Shown here piece after piece: positions 16,809 to 25,932 of a DNA stretch of 64,000 bases. Position 1 is the stretch's first letter. Every line of letters begins with the position of its first letter. The translations under genes and the position numbers were made by a program. The notes below the pieces were generated by a model. The model worked only from the letters and a program-made list of their open reading frames with translations, did not search any database and was not told the origin of the DNA. Origin of the DNA: Beijerinckiaceae bacterium (GTDB lineage: Bacteria > Pseudomonadota > Alphaproteobacteria > Rhizobiales > Beijerinckiaceae); assembly GCA_021324915.1 (NCBI GenBank), contig JAJPIC010000004.1, forward strand, positions 116,894 to 180,893, written 5' to 3'.

Positions 16809-17636
16809 ATGGCTCTCGGTGCACATGGCGCGCTCCCGGCCTGGCTGCCGCTCTCGGTCCTCACCTGGATCGTCATGATGGCCGTCTATCATGGGTTCGG
16901 GCTGGCCTTCGAATATTGCGACCGCACCGGAGTCCTGGGCAGAGCGAAGGTCCGGCGGGCGGACCGGCTCGGCTATTTCGATCTCCTACCGCGCGTCCTC
17001 ATCAATCAAGTTTTTGTGCTGCTTCCTTGCATGATCGCCGTCCAATGGGCGGGTCTTGCCTATATCGGCGCGGCGCATTTGGCCGCCTGGCGCTTCGCTC
17101 TCAATCTGGTGCTGATGGCGATCGGCCACGACGTCGTGCAATATGCGACGCATCGCTATCTGCTGCATGATCCGCGGCTGATGCGCAAGCTTGGTCACGC
17201 GGTGCATCATTCGACCGGAGCGAGCAAGGCGATCAGCGCCTGCTATATGAGCGCGCCGGATTTCTTCCTCGAAATCGTCCTGCCTTATCTTCTGCCGCTC
17301 GTGCTCGTCGGCGGCGGGGGGAGCGACATTTTCTTCCAGCTTTCGGTCGCGGGACTCGGCGCTTTCGGCGGACTCTACGAACATTCGGGCTATGATTTCG
17401 CGGTGCCCTTCCGCGAAACGAGCTTCTATAAATCCGTGCCCTTGGTCGGTCGCCTCGTCGCGCTTGCCATTACCAGCAAGGCGCACGGCGAACATCATCG
17501 CCGCTTCAACGTGAGTTTCAGCGATGGATTCGGCAGTCCCGGCATTTGCGATACGATGATGTCGACGCGCTGGGACAAGGTCGCGGACCCGCGCGCGCCG
17601 CGCCCGCCCGCTCAGAAAGGCTCGATCACCTCATAG
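16809..17636 (+). CDS. Sterol desaturase / fatty acid hydroxylase superfamily protein
   Basis: A 275-residue integral membrane di-iron oxygenase. The histidine clusters that bind the iron pair are present: HDVVQYATHRYLLH, then HAVHHS, then HGEHHRRF near the C-terminus. About four membrane helices surround them. Family members hydroxylate or desaturate sterols, fatty acids, carotenoids or hopanoid-like lipids using O2; the substrate here is unknown. The start follows CGGAGGTCGC, a good ribosome binding site. Its 3' end overlaps the convergent small secreted gene by 25 bases. Confidence 0.87.
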   Translation: MALGAHGALPAWLPLSVLTWIVMMAVYHGFGLAFEYCDRTGVLGRAKVRRADRLGYFDLLPRVLINQVFVLLPCMIAVQWAGLAYIGAAHLAAWRFALNLVLMAIGHDVVQYATHRYLLHDPRLMRKLGHAVHHSTGASKAISACYMSAPDFFLEIVLPYLLPLVLVGGGGSDIFFQLSVAGLGAFGGLYEHSGYDFAVPFRETSFYKSVPLVGRLVALAITSKAHGEHHRRFNVSFSDGFGSPGICDTMMSTRWDKVADPRAPRPPAQKGSITS

Positions 17637-17890
17637 GGCGGGACATTGTAATAGGGCGTCTGCTGCGGGATGAAATAGACGCGCACGGGCACGACCGCAT
17701 TTAGTCCTCGCACGTAATCGAGCGTGCGGACCGAAGGGACCATGGGCATGCCCCAGGGAATATGTGCTGTATAGTTCGGGTAAGGATGCCAGCAAGGCAC
17801 GAAATAGCCCGGATATTGGTCGACATAGCTGCCGGCAAAAGCCGGCGTAGCGCCGAGAATGGCTGCCGCAAAGGCGACTGACTTCAGCAT
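17612..17890 (-). CDS. Small secreted protein of unknown function
   Basis: A 92-residue protein with a clear signal peptide (MLKSVAFAAAILGATPAFA-GS). The mature part of about 73 residues is rich in Tyr and Pro (SYVDQYPGYFVPCWHPYPNY, later IPQQTPYYNVPPYEVIEPF). Start placed at ATG 17890, where the signal peptide begins; the longer track ORF has none. It overlaps the sterol-desaturase-like gene tail-to-tail by 25 bases. No family recognised. Confidence 0.65.
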   Translation of the reverse strand: MLKSVAFAAAILGATPAFAGSYVDQYPGYFVPCWHPYPNYTAHIPWGMPMVPSVRTLDYVRGLNAVVPVRVYFIPQQTPYYNVPPYEVIEPF

Positions 17891-17975
17891 CGCGAGCCCT
17901 CGTTCGATCGATTTCGAAGATGCGATCGGTCGGGATGGGCGGCAAGGCCGGGCAGGGATTTTGTCGCAAACGTGG

Positions 17976-18707
17976 TTAGCGACAATCGGCGTCGGGATCG
18001 AAGCCTTCGAAAATGACCTGATCGGCCCAAATCCGGGCGCGTGAACACGATGTTGCATCGCGCAATGTCCAAGCAAGCAGCGGCACGTCGCAGTTCTGCG
18101 GCAGAGGATGGGGGAAATCGGGTGCGCACCATGCGAGAAAATCGGGCGAGGCAGCGCCGAGATCGAGCGGCCGGGGCGGCATCTCTTTGTCTTCTTTGTC
18201 TTCGGAATTATTTGCCTGCGCCACGAGCCCAAGCGGGCAGGCAAGGCCCAATGCCCGGCATTGGGCGAGCACGCCGGGATCGAAACTCATGATCGCCATC
18301 GGGCCGCAATACGCGAGCCGCGCGATCCGTGCGGCAAGGCGTTCATCTCCATCGAATCGGCTTTTGACTTCGACGAAGACCGGCACGCGGCCACCGATTG
18401 CGGCAAGAAAATCGGAAAGTCTCGCGATCGTGCCGGGGCCGTCGCGAAAGCAAAGGCGCATCGCTTCGGCCGCGGTGAGTTCGCCGATATTGCCTTCGGC
18501 GAACGTTACGCGATCGAGCCCGACGTCGTGAAAGACCACTGCCTCTCCGTCGCGGGTCGATTGGACGTCGCATTCGATCGCATAAGCCCGGCCGATCGCC
18601 TGCTCCGCCGCGGCGAGCGAATTTTCGGCAATTCCGTTGCCGTGCAGCCCGCGGTGGGCGATCGGCCGTGCGGTGAGCCAATCGGGCGCTCTCTCAGGAC
18701 GATGCAA
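17976..18707 (-). CDS. Glycerophosphodiester phosphodiesterase family protein
   Basis: A 243-residue TIM-barrel phosphodiesterase of the GDPD family, which splits glycerophosphodiesters to glycerol-3-phosphate and an alcohol. The hallmark catalytic segment is PIAHRGLHGNGIAENSL with Glu and Asp in AIECDVQSTRDG and His in VVFHD. Later VFVEVKSRFDG supplies the metal-binding Glu/Lys. No ATG is well placed: a TTG at 18707 (LHRPERAPDWL) overlaps the ridA stop by 14 bases and gives the expected domain start, so translation is probably coupled to ridA. The upstream Met in the track lies deep in ridA. Confidence 0.85.
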   Translation of the reverse strand: MHRPERAPDWLTARPIAHRGLHGNGIAENSLAAAEQAIGRAYAIECDVQSTRDGEAVVFHDVGLDRVTFAEGNIGELTAAEAMRLCFRDGPGTIARLSDFLAAIGGRVPVFVEVKSRFDGDERLAARIARLAYCGPMAIMSFDPGVLAQCRALGLACPLGLVAQANNSEDKEDKEMPPRPLDLGAASPDFLAWCAPDFPHPLPQNCDVPLLAWTLRDATSCSRARIWADQVIFEGFDPDADCR

Positions 18708-19170
18708 TCTCGAACAAAGCCTCGACTTCGACGGCGCAATCGAGCGGCAGCTCGGCGACGCCGATCGTCGTGCGCGCATGCCGGCCCTTTTCGCCGAGCA
18801 CTTCGACCACGAGGTCCGAAGCACCGTTCATGACCGCCGCTACTTGCGAAAATCCCGGTGCCGCATTGATGAATCCGCCGAGCCGTACGCAGCGCCCGAT
18901 TCGTTCGAGGTCGCCGAGCGCCGCTTTGGCCTGGGCAAGAATATTGACGGCACAGAGCCGGGCAGCGGCTCGCCCCGCCTCGATCGTCAGGCTGCCGCCA
19001 ACCTTCCCCATGTGGTCGGGATCGAGCTTGCCGTCCGGGCCGAGCGCCAATTGGCCCGAAATGACGAGCAGCGAGCCGGCCACGACAAAGGGCACGTAAT
19101 TGGCGACGGGCGGCGCAGCCTTCGGCAGGACGACGCCAATGGCAGCAAGACGATCTTCTATGGCGCTCAT
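18694..19170 (-). CDS. RidA family protein (YjgF/YER057c/UK114)
   Basis: A 158-residue cytoplasmic protein of the RidA superfamily, the long YjgF-like subgroup starting MSAIEDRLAAIGVVLPKAAPPVANYVP. The family forms trimers; RidA proper hydrolyses reactive enamine/imine intermediates from PLP enzymes. LVISGQLALGPDG and the late RTTIGVAELPLDCAVEVEA are typical, although the key Arg of true RidA deaminases lies in an RTTIG context here, and specificity of this subgroup is uncertain. Start at ATG 19170 with a GGAG site. It overlaps the GDPD gene downstream and is divergent from eipB. Confidence 0.88.
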   Translation of the reverse strand: MSAIEDRLAAIGVVLPKAAPPVANYVPFVVAGSLLVISGQLALGPDGKLDPDHMGKVGGSLTIEAGRAAARLCAVNILAQAKAALGDLERIGRCVRLGGFINAAPGFSQVAAVMNGASDLVVEVLGEKGRHARTTIGVAELPLDCAVEVEALFEIASS

Positions 19171-19333
19171 GGATAACTCCGGATCGAGGAACGGGCACCA
19201 ATGTCCCATCGCAGTGACGAGCGCAAGACGAAGGATCGGTTCGGCACACCCGGTTCCCGCTATAATTCTTGCCAGGCGCGCCGGAGCGATTTAACACTTC
19301 CGCCTCGGGGGCGCGGCGCAGGAGCGGTAATTT

Positions 19334-20236
19334 ATGGTCGAGTTCCCTGTCCGGAAGAGGAACATCGTAAGGCCGTCTTTTGTCATCGGCGGTGCTGCCT
19401 CGCTCGCGCTCGCGGGCTTCGTTTCGGGGCCGCTTTCGGCAGGCGATCTGAACCCGGATGTGATCCCGGCGGGCATTCAGGCTTCGATCAATGCCATGCC
19501 GCTTGCCTCGCACCGCGCGGTCTATGATCTCACGCTTCTGCGGGCCATAGGCTCGAAAAGCCCGACTGAAGCGCATGGGCGCATCGCCTTCGACTTCAGC
19601 GGTTCGCCCTGCGAAGGCTATGTCCAGAACTTCCGTCAGATGACCGAGCTGCAGCCCGCGGAAGGCCCCACGCGCGTCTCGGATATGCGTTCGGCGACAT
19701 TCGAGGACGGCAACGGCAAGAGCTTTGCCTTCAAGACGCAGACCACCGTCGACGACGAGCAATCGGACGAGGTCGATGGTCGCGCGCAGCGTGCGGTGCA
19801 GGGCCCGGTATCGGTCGATCTCGTCAAGCCGAAAGAGGCGAGACTCGCATTCGCCCGCGATGTTTTATTTCCGACCGAACATCTGAAATTTATTCTTTCC
19901 GCCGCGAAAGCCGGCAAGAGTTCGCTCGAAGTCAAGGTCTACGACGGCTCCGATACCGGCGACAAAATCTATGAGACGACCACCTTCATAGGCCATCCGA
20001 TCGATACGCCGGCGCAAGAGGCCGCGGCGCAAGCGCTCAAAAATATGCGGCGCTGGCCGGTCTCGATCAGCTATTTCGATGTCGGCAAAAAGGATGAATC
20101 GCCGAACTACACTTTGTCGTTCGAGCTTTATGAAAACGGCGTCTCGCGGGCGCTGCGCCTCGACTACGGCGATTTCGTTCTCGCCGGCGAAATGAAAAGC
20201 CTCCAGCTTCTGCCCACACCGCCATGTCCGAAATAG
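19334..20236 (+). CDS. eipB: Cell envelope integrity protein EipB (DUF1849)
   Basis: A 300-residue periplasmic protein with a signal peptide ending near LSAGD. The DUF1849 domain starts LASHRAVYDLTLLRA and includes a conserved Cys in SGSPCEGY and a C-terminal PTPPCPK; in Brucella EipB these cysteines form a disulfide that closes a spiral beta-sheet. EipB supports envelope integrity in Brucella, where loss sensitises cells to envelope stress; that is known of the family, not shown here. It is divergent from ridA-GDPD. Confidence 0.92.
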   Translation: MVEFPVRKRNIVRPSFVIGGAASLALAGFVSGPLSAGDLNPDVIPAGIQASINAMPLASHRAVYDLTLLRAIGSKSPTEAHGRIAFDFSGSPCEGYVQNFRQMTELQPAEGPTRVSDMRSATFEDGNGKSFAFKTQTTVDDEQSDEVDGRAQRAVQGPVSVDLVKPKEARLAFARDVLFPTEHLKFILSAAKAGKSSLEVKVYDGSDTGDKIYETTTFIGHPIDTPAQEAAAQALKNMRRWPVSISYFDVGKKDESPNYTLSFELYENGVSRALRLDYGDFVLAGEMKSLQLLPTPPCPK

Positions 20237-20480
20237 GCGCCGCGTTGAAGAAATAGGCTGCGCCTTAAAGTTGTGCTCTTTGCTTACCGATTGCACGTTC
20301 ATTTCGAGCGTTTGATCGCGCATGACCTTGCACGCGCGTATATGCGCCCCTGTCGGGCTAGGCCAACAGCCCGAACCTGATCAACTCCTGAATTTCGTGG
20401 AAGATAACAAGCCGACGCTCCGCTAGGGTTAGGTGGGCTGCAAGGCGCAATTGCCTTCAATAAGCGGCGAGGGGGGAAGA

Positions 20481-21509
20481 ATGCGCAAGCCCGCGGGACG
20501 AGGCGGAGATCGACCGTCTGTCGAAGATGCCTGCAGGGAAGAGCAGCTCTGTTGGGCGGGCGGCTCGGTGCTGATGCGGACGCAGGGCTCGCAAACCTGC
20601 CATCGCAAGTTCCTCTGCAACGATGTTGTTATCGGGATCGTCCTCTTTGAAGAAACCGGGAGCGAGGTGAGATGGCGTGTCGATCATAGGCTCGCCATGT
20701 ACAAGACTTGGTCGCCGACGATCGCGCCGCACGATCTGATCATCGTTCCGCCCGGCCATGAATTCGAATCCGTCACGCGCGGCAGCGGGCAGGCCTTGTG
20801 GCTCTTCATCGACCCCAAGACGATCACCGACGACGCACGCGTGAGATCCTTTGCGCAGAGAACCACTCTCGACAGTTCCTGGTCGAAGGACCGCTTGCTG
20901 TGGACGATCATTTCCGAGATCAGAAAGGAATGTTCGAACGGATTTCCGCGCGGGTCGGTATTTCTCGAGCAGGCCGCGATGGTGTTCATCACTCAACTCG
21001 CCTATTTTCTCGCCGGCCCCGGGCCGCGGCTCGAGCCGACGCGCGCGCTCTGCGACGACAAGTTGCAGATGGTCATCGATTATTTCCGCAGTAATCTCGA
21101 TCGCAACATCACGCTTTCCGAAGTGTCCGGCCTGGTCGAATTGACGCCTCGATATTTCTGCGCCGCCTTCAAGAAGGCGATGGGCCGGCCGCCGCACAAA
21201 TTCCAGATCGAGCTGCGCGTAGAACGCGCCAAGATGCTGCTCGCAGATCCCAATCTCACTCTCGTTGACATGGCGCTGATGCTGGGGTTCAGCAGCCAAA
21301 GTCACCTGAGCGATTGTTTCCGCCGCATTACGGGCGTAACGCCCGCGCGGTTCAGGGCGGAGATCCGCGCCAAAGCATCCGGGTCCGAACCGCGCGCGAA
21401 AGCGCGGCCTCCCGCATGGGCAGGAATATTGGACGAAGTCGCGCCAGGGCCGAAGGCGAGCGATGCCATCGCCTATCGACCCGAGGCGGAGGGACCGCAT
21501 CACGTGTAG
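20481..21509 (+). CDS. AraC family transcriptional regulator
   Basis: A 342-residue regulator. Residues about 200-300 form the double helix-turn-helix of AraC/XylS proteins: ITLSEVSGLVELTPRYFCAAFKKAMGRPPHKFQIELRVERAKMLL, then LVDMALMLGFSSQSHLSDCFRRITGVTPARFR. The N-terminal 180 residues are a putative ligand or dimerisation domain of unclear type. A C-terminal extension of about 40 residues is likely disordered. Start chosen at ATG 20481 because GAGGGGGGAAG lies directly upstream. The regulon is unknown; no divergent target gene sits beside it. Confidence 0.9.
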   Translation: MRKPAGRGGDRPSVEDACREEQLCWAGGSVLMRTQGSQTCHRKFLCNDVVIGIVLFEETGSEVRWRVDHRLAMYKTWSPTIAPHDLIIVPPGHEFESVTRGSGQALWLFIDPKTITDDARVRSFAQRTTLDSSWSKDRLLWTIISEIRKECSNGFPRGSVFLEQAAMVFITQLAYFLAGPGPRLEPTRALCDDKLQMVIDYFRSNLDRNITLSEVSGLVELTPRYFCAAFKKAMGRPPHKFQIELRVERAKMLLADPNLTLVDMALMLGFSSQSHLSDCFRRITGVTPARFRAEIRAKASGSEPRAKARPPAWAGILDEVAPGPKASDAIAYRPEAEGPHHV

Positions 21510-21779
21510 AGCTTTGATCCTTCGCCTACCGCGAGCCAGACTCGGCGGTTGCGCACGCACGCGCGCTTTCCCGATTTGAAACCAATGTCAAAAGCTTCGC
21601 CGAAAGCCAGACGCATCAGCCGCTTGGGCACAGCGGCGGATTGTGGAATTTTGCCAATGGGGCCCTGATTCTTCGGTGGGGTTTCCCTTTCATAAATTTC
21701 TATCTGGTAGCGCTTGTCCTATGTTTGGACCGCGCGGCTGCGGATGGTCCGCCGCCCCTGGGCGCAACAGGTTCAAGAC

Positions 21780-22151
21780 ATGCAAAAAAGCGTTCTGATC
21801 GTCGAAGACAACGAGCTGAACATGAAACTTTTCAACGATCTGCTCGAGGCGCACGGCTACAAGACGGTGCAGACGCGCAGCGGCGTTGAAGCAGTCGAAT
21901 TGGCGCGCACGCACAAGCCTCATCTCATCCTGATGGACATCCAGCTCCCGGAAGTTTCAGGTTTGCAGGTCACGCAATGGATCAAGGACGACGAAAATCT
22001 GCGCCACATTCCAGTGATCGCAATCACCGCTTTCGCCATGAAAGGCGACGAGGAGAAGATCAGACAGGGCGGCTGCGAAGCCTATCTCTCAAAGCCGATC
22101 TCGGTCGTCAAATTTCTCGAAACGGTGCGCAATTACATCGCCGATCAATAG
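21780..22151 (+). CDS. divK: Single-domain response regulator DivK
   Basis: A 123-residue stand-alone receiver protein whose phospho-acceptor is Asp53 ([13 protein letters not shown]), with conserved acidic residues EDN at 9-11, Thr in [11 protein letters not shown] and Lys in YLSKPIS. In alphaproteobacteria DivK is phosphorylated by DivJ/PleC-type kinases and controls cell-cycle and polarity through DivL-CckA. Start chosen at ATG 21780, giving the standard DivK length. pleD begins 29 bases downstream on the same strand, the same pairing as in Caulobacter. A PleC-like kinase is encoded at 45.8-48.2 kb. Confidence 0.95.
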   Translation: MQKSVLIVEDNELNMKLFNDLLEAHGYKTVQTRSGVEAVELARTHKPHLILMDIQLPEVSGLQVTQWIKDDENLRHIPVIAITAFAMKGDEEKIRQGGCEAYLSKPISVVKFLETVRNYIADQ

Positions 22152-22180
22152 GTCGCTCTTAAGCGTAAGGACGAGTTCGT

Positions 22181-23551
22181 ATGACCGCTCGGGTTCTGGT
22201 TGTCGACGACGTCGCGCCCAATCTGAAACTGCTGGAAGCGCGGCTCACGGCCGAATATTTCGACGTCACGACAGCCACGAGCGGCGCCGAGGCCTTGTTG
22301 GCGTGCGGACGCGATGATTGCGACGTCGTCTTGCTCGACGTCATGATGCCCGGCATGAATGGATTCGAAGTTTGTCGCAGGTTGAAGAAGGATCCGGCGA
22401 CTGCGCATATTCCGGTCGTGATGGTCACCGCGCTCGATCAGCCGAGCGATCGGTTCAAAGGGCTCGATGCCGGGGCCGACGATTTCCTCACCAAGCCGAT
22501 CGATGAAGTCGCACTTATAGCGAGGGTGCGCTCGCTCGCGCGGCTCAAAATGGTCCTCGATGAGCTGCGCACGCGCGCGTCAACCTCGGTCAGCCTCGGC
22601 ATGCCGGATCCCTTGGTCCATGCGCTCGCCGAGGACGGGCTGGGCGGCCACTTGCTTCTTGTCGAGGATCGCGCGAGTTCGGCCGATCAGATCAAATTCG
22701 TATTGCGCGACAAATATACGGTCGATGTAGAGCCGGATCCGCAGGAAGCCCTCGTGCAGGCGATCAGCGGCCGCTGCGATCTCTTCATCGTCAGCCTCGG
22801 CCTGCACGGCTTCGATGCGCTACGTCTCTGCAGCCAAATCCGGTCCCTCGAGCGCAGCCGCCAATTGCCCATTCTTTGTCTCGCCGAATTGGAAGACCGG
22901 CCACGGGTTCTGCGCGCGCTCGACATCGGCGTGAACGATTTCCTGACCCGTCCGATCGACGCCAACGAGCTTACGGCGCGCATCCGCACCCAATTGCGCC
23001 GCAAGCGCTATGCCGACAAGCTGCGTGACAATGTTCAAGCCTCGATCGAACTTGCCGTGGTCGATCCGCTGACCGGGCTCAACAATCGGCGCTATTTCGA
23101 GACGCATCTTTCGGCGCTCGTCGGCCAGGCGGCTGACCGCGGCCGACCGCTGTCCTTGATGGTCCTCGACATCGATCATTTCAAGGAAGTCAACGACACC
23201 TACGGGCATGAAGCAGGCGACAGGGTCCTGCGGGGATTTGCCGAACGGGTCCGCCGGGTGATCCGGGTGCCCGATCTCGTCTGTCGCCTTGGGGGCGAGG
23301 AATTCGTCATCGTCATGCCCGACACGCATCTCGACGTCGCGACGAAAATCGCCGAACGTGTCCGGGCGGAAGTCGAAAGGGAGCGGTTCGTGGTCGCCGA
23401 GGATGGATCGCGGATCGCGGTTACGGTTTCAATCGGGCTCGCCGAGCGCGGCCACGACGGGGAGCCGGAGGGGCTTTTCCGGCGCGCCGATCGGGCGCTC
23501 TACCGGGCAAAGTCGAGCGGCCGCAACCGGGTTTCGGCCGAAGCGGCCTAG
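22181..23551 (+). CDS. pleD: PleD: response regulator diguanylate cyclase
   Basis: A 456-residue protein with a receiver domain (phospho-Asp53 in VVLLDVMMPGMNG), a second degenerate receiver at about 155-275, and a C-terminal diguanylate cyclase domain. The active site is GGEEF in RLGGEEFVIVMPDT, and the upstream RVPD matches the RxxD inhibitory c-di-GMP site. Phosphorylation drives dimerisation and synthesis of c-di-GMP at the pole. The REC-REC-GGDEF architecture and Asp53 match Caulobacter PleD. It is in an operon with divK. Confidence 0.96.
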   Translation: MTARVLVVDDVAPNLKLLEARLTAEYFDVTTATSGAEALLACGRDDCDVVLLDVMMPGMNGFEVCRRLKKDPATAHIPVVMVTALDQPSDRFKGLDAGADDFLTKPIDEVALIARVRSLARLKMVLDELRTRASTSVSLGMPDPLVHALAEDGLGGHLLLVEDRASSADQIKFVLRDKYTVDVEPDPQEALVQAISGRCDLFIVSLGLHGFDALRLCSQIRSLERSRQLPILCLAELEDRPRVLRALDIGVNDFLTRPIDANELTARIRTQLRRKRYADKLRDNVQASIELAVVDPLTGLNNRRYFETHLSALVGQAADRGRPLSLMVLDIDHFKEVNDTYGHEAGDRVLRGFAERVRRVIRVPDLVCRLGGEEFVIVMPDTHLDVATKIAERVRAEVERERFVVAEDGSRIAVTVSIGLAERGHDGEPEGLFRRADRALYRAKSSGRNRVSAEAA

Positions 23552-23625
23552 AGCGAAATGCAAAAAATGGACACAGGTTTTTCGTATGACTCCCGCCGAG
23601 ATGGTCGGAATTGGCCGCGTTCATT

Positions 23626-23652
23626 GCTTTTGGATCGGAGTGATCCAAAGGC
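23626..23652. terminator. Hairpin downstream of pleD (possible terminator without T-run)
   Basis: An 11-bp stem, GCTTTTGGATC with GATCCAAAGGC and a GGAGT loop. No T-run follows, so it may protect the 3' end or act with Rho rather than terminate intrinsically. Confidence 0.4.
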
Positions 23653-23877
23653 ACCGTGATCTAGGGTAAACTGTCCTTTGATGCCTGTTTAGGTAAATAA
23701 AACTTTGTCGGCCGCGGTAAGAATTAATCTGTTTTCTTTTCAATGGCATCGCGCTAACGTTTCGATCCGCGGCCATCGAGGGGAAATCGATCTCGCCGCC
23801 CGGGATGCGGATTTTTAGCAGATTCAACGAGATACCCTGCGGAGTGCTCAGGTCCGCCGCATCTCCTGGGTCCGTAG

Positions 23878-23940
23878 GGTCGGCCGGCGCGCAAGTGGTT
23901 AGGAGTGGCCTCCTCGAGACACCACTTGCCGCCGGCCACC
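23878..23940. repeat. Large compound inverted repeat
   Basis: Outer arms GGCCGGCGCGCAAGTGGT and ACCACTTGCCGCCGGCC pair over 17 bp with a single bulged C, and an inner AGGAG/CTCCT stem lies inside the loop. Flanking GGT/ACC extends it. No T-run is present on either side. It could be a structured RNA, a DNA-binding or recombination site, or a REP-like relic. Confidence 0.7.
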
Positions 23941-24057
23941 TTTCATCAAAACGCAAAAAACGCTTTCTGCTCCGCCGGCAGCGCCGAGCGGCTGAAACAC
24001 GCCCTCAGATTTTGGCTGCAAATACCTGAAACGACGGGTTTTTCAGCAAACACGCGG

Positions 24058-24225
24058 TCACTTGATCTTGGTTTCCTTGAACTCGACGTGCTTGCGGGCG
24101 ACCGGATCATACTTCTTGAACGACAATTTCTCGGTCTTGGTCCGCGCGTTCTTCTTGGTGACATAGAAATAGCCCGTGTCCGCAGAGGACAGGAGCTTGA
24201 TCTTGATCATGGCGGCCTTGGCCAT
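24058..24225 (-). CDS. rpmG: 50S ribosomal protein L33
   Basis: A 55-residue protein too short for the ORF track. It reads [20 protein letters not shown], then [20 protein letters not shown] and ends [10 protein letters not shown], an unmistakable bacterial L33. It lacks the zinc-binding Cys pairs, so it is the zinc-independent (C-minus) form. The protein sits near the ribosomal E site. The gene closes the topA-rnr-DUF983 cluster as in many alphaproteobacteria, 100 bases after the MFS gene; it may have its own promoter in that gap. Confidence 0.97.
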   Translation of the reverse strand: MAKAAMIKIKLLSSADTGYFYVTKKNARTKTEKLSFKKYDPVARKHVEFKETKIK

Positions 24226-24325
24226 TTCATTCATCCCATAAATTCAAGCGCGCCGGCGCCGCGCTGCGAAAACATAAGTCTGCGGGGCAGATTTGGCGCG
24301 CACCATAAGGTTGGCGCCTGCCTTG

Positions 24326-25513
24326 TCAAGAACGGCGCCACAACGCGAGACTGAAATAAGCAAAAAGGAGCGCAGCAAGGGCGATGAAGAGGCCGGCGGG
24401 CGCAAGATCGAGCCCCAGGCCCATGAGCGGCGGCCCTGCAAGCATTCCGGCCGAGTAGAGCGCGATGTAAGCGGCATTGCCGCTCGCCAATTCCGCGCCT
24501 TCGTAGCGCGATCCGAGTTGCGCCAGACCCAGAGCATAGAGGCTGCCGACGATTCCGCCCCAAAGGAAGAGAAGGCTCGCAAAGGCGCCTAGTCCGGCTG
24601 CGCGCGCCAAAGGCAGAAGAAGCGCGCCGATTGTGCTGGAGCCGGCAACGAAGAGGAGGAGCCGGTGACGGTCGACGCGATCGGATATGATCCCGATCGG
24701 GGTCTGAAGGACGCCATTGCCGAGCGCGAAGATCGCGACGAGAAAGGCGCCGGTCGCAGGATCAAATCCGCTGCGCAGCGCATAGACCGGCAAAAGCCCC
24801 ATGCCGGCCGTCTCCACGGCGCCATAGACGAGCGCCGCGCAGGTCGCTGCCGGCATCGCGGCGACGAGCGAGAGAATAGAGCGGCGCGCGGGCGCTTCCA
24901 ATACCGGCGCATGTGATCCTGCGATCCCGACCGGCACGCCCGCGAGCAAGAAAAGTCCTATGGCGATCAGAAAGGGCGTATTACCCTCGCCGGCAAGCGG
25001 CAACAATATCGGGCCGACCGCAACCCCGATGGCGAAAGCGGCAGTATAGAGGCCCATGACGAGGCCACGCTTTTTTGGTGCGGCGGCCGAACTGATCCAG
25101 AATTCGCTCGTCGCAAAGAGCACGGTCAGCGCCGCGCCGAACAGGATCCGCAAGGCGAACCAAGGCCAATAGCCGTCGAGCGCAGCAAAGCCGCACAGGC
25201 AGATCGCTCCTGCGAAAAGCGAAAGGATGAGCAGCGCCCTTACTCCGAGGCGGCGCGCGAGCCCCGGAACGAAGGGCGCGGAGGCGAAGGTTGCAAGACC
25301 CCCGGCTGCCGCATTGAAACCGATCGCGCGGCCCGAGTAGCCCGCCTGCGCGAGCCGGACGGCGAGCAAAGTCATCGAGAGGGAGAGGCCGACCCCGGCA
25401 ATAGCCACGGCGGCCGTGGCCGCACCGACAGCGGCGTGGGCGGTGCGCTCGTCCGAGAGCTTGACTGCGCTAGGAGGCGCAGCCGGAGACTTCGGCGGCA
25501 GATTCGAAACCAT
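24326..25513 (-). CDS. MFS transporter
   Basis: A 395-residue MFS carrier with about twelve helices. The first half contains GRAIGFNAAAGGLATFASAPF and GLARRLGVRALL; the loop between halves has PVLEAPARRSI. GIISDRVDRHRLLL is the second-half motif A. The closest feel is the YcaD-like/small drug-sugar exporter branch; the substrate is unknown. Its start overlaps the DUF983 gene by 44 bases in a different frame, so the two are probably co-translated, or a later Met (MTLLAVRLAQ) is the true start. Confidence 0.85.
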   Translation of the reverse strand: MVSNLPPKSPAAPPSAVKLSDERTAHAAVGAATAAVAIAGVGLSLSMTLLAVRLAQAGYSGRAIGFNAAAGGLATFASAPFVPGLARRLGVRALLILSLFAGAICLCGFAALDGYWPWFALRILFGAALTVLFATSEFWISSAAAPKKRGLVMGLYTAAFAIGVAVGPILLPLAGEGNTPFLIAIGLFLLAGVPVGIAGSHAPVLEAPARRSILSLVAAMPAATCAALVYGAVETAGMGLLPVYALRSGFDPATGAFLVAIFALGNGVLQTPIGIISDRVDRHRLLLFVAGSSTIGALLLPLARAAGLGAFASLLFLWGGIVGSLYALGLAQLGSRYEGAELASGNAAYIALYSAGMLAGPPLMGLGLDLAPAGLFIALAALLFAYFSLALWRRS

Positions 25514-25916
25514 GCATGCGCAGCGCCCATTGATAGCCGATCAGCGCGCCTTTGAACGCGGGCAGAAGCGCAAGGCAAAGCGCCAGCGTCAGGGTCGGCC
25601 AGATCAGAACATGATAGAGGATCGGCAGGTTGGGCGCGAGTTCTTCCACACTGAGCATGAGGGCGCCGATAATATGGCCGACGACCAGGATCGTAAGGTA
25701 GGGCGGCGCGTCATCCGCGCGCTGATGGAACAATTCGGTGCCGCAGACAGGGCAACGATCGTTGACCTTGAGATAGCCGCGGAACATTGCGCCTTTCCCG
25801 CAGCATGGACAACGGCCGACAAAGCCGCGTCGCAGAGCAAGCCAGGCGTTGCGGGGCTCAACTTCGTGGCGAGCCGCGGTCTCCGAGGGGGCTGCCTCGG
25901 TCGCTTCGATTGCCAT
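25470..25916 (-). CDS. DUF983 family membrane protein
   Basis: A 148-residue protein with two C-x2-C zinc-ribbon-like motifs, RCPCCGKGAMFRGYLKV and RCPVCGTELFHQRADDAPPY, followed by two membrane helices (LTILVVGHIIGALML and LPILYHVLIWPTLTLALCLALL). This pattern defines DUF983, whose function is unknown. It conservedly follows rnr in alphaproteobacteria. Start chosen at ATG 25916, 16 bases after the rnr stop; the track ORF runs into rnr. The rubredoxin-like cysteines suggest metal binding at the cytoplasmic face. Confidence 0.93.
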   Translation of the reverse strand: MAIEATEAAPSETAARHEVEPRNAWLALRRGFVGRCPCCGKGAMFRGYLKVNDRCPVCGTELFHQRADDAPPYLTILVVGHIIGALMLSVEELAPNLPILYHVLIWPTLTLALCLALLPAFKGALIGYQWALRMHGFESAAEVSGCAS

Positions 25917-25932
25917 GTTCTGGCCTTTCGTT

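Larger units (their letters stand above)
23552..24057. other. Structured, non-coding region between pleD and rpmG
   Basis: About 500 bases between convergent genes with no convincing ORF. Two inverted repeats are evident: an 11-bp stem at 23626-23652 and a large compound hairpin at 23878-23940, listed separately. The stretch at 23680-23760 is markedly AT-rich for this genome. Confidence 0.6.
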
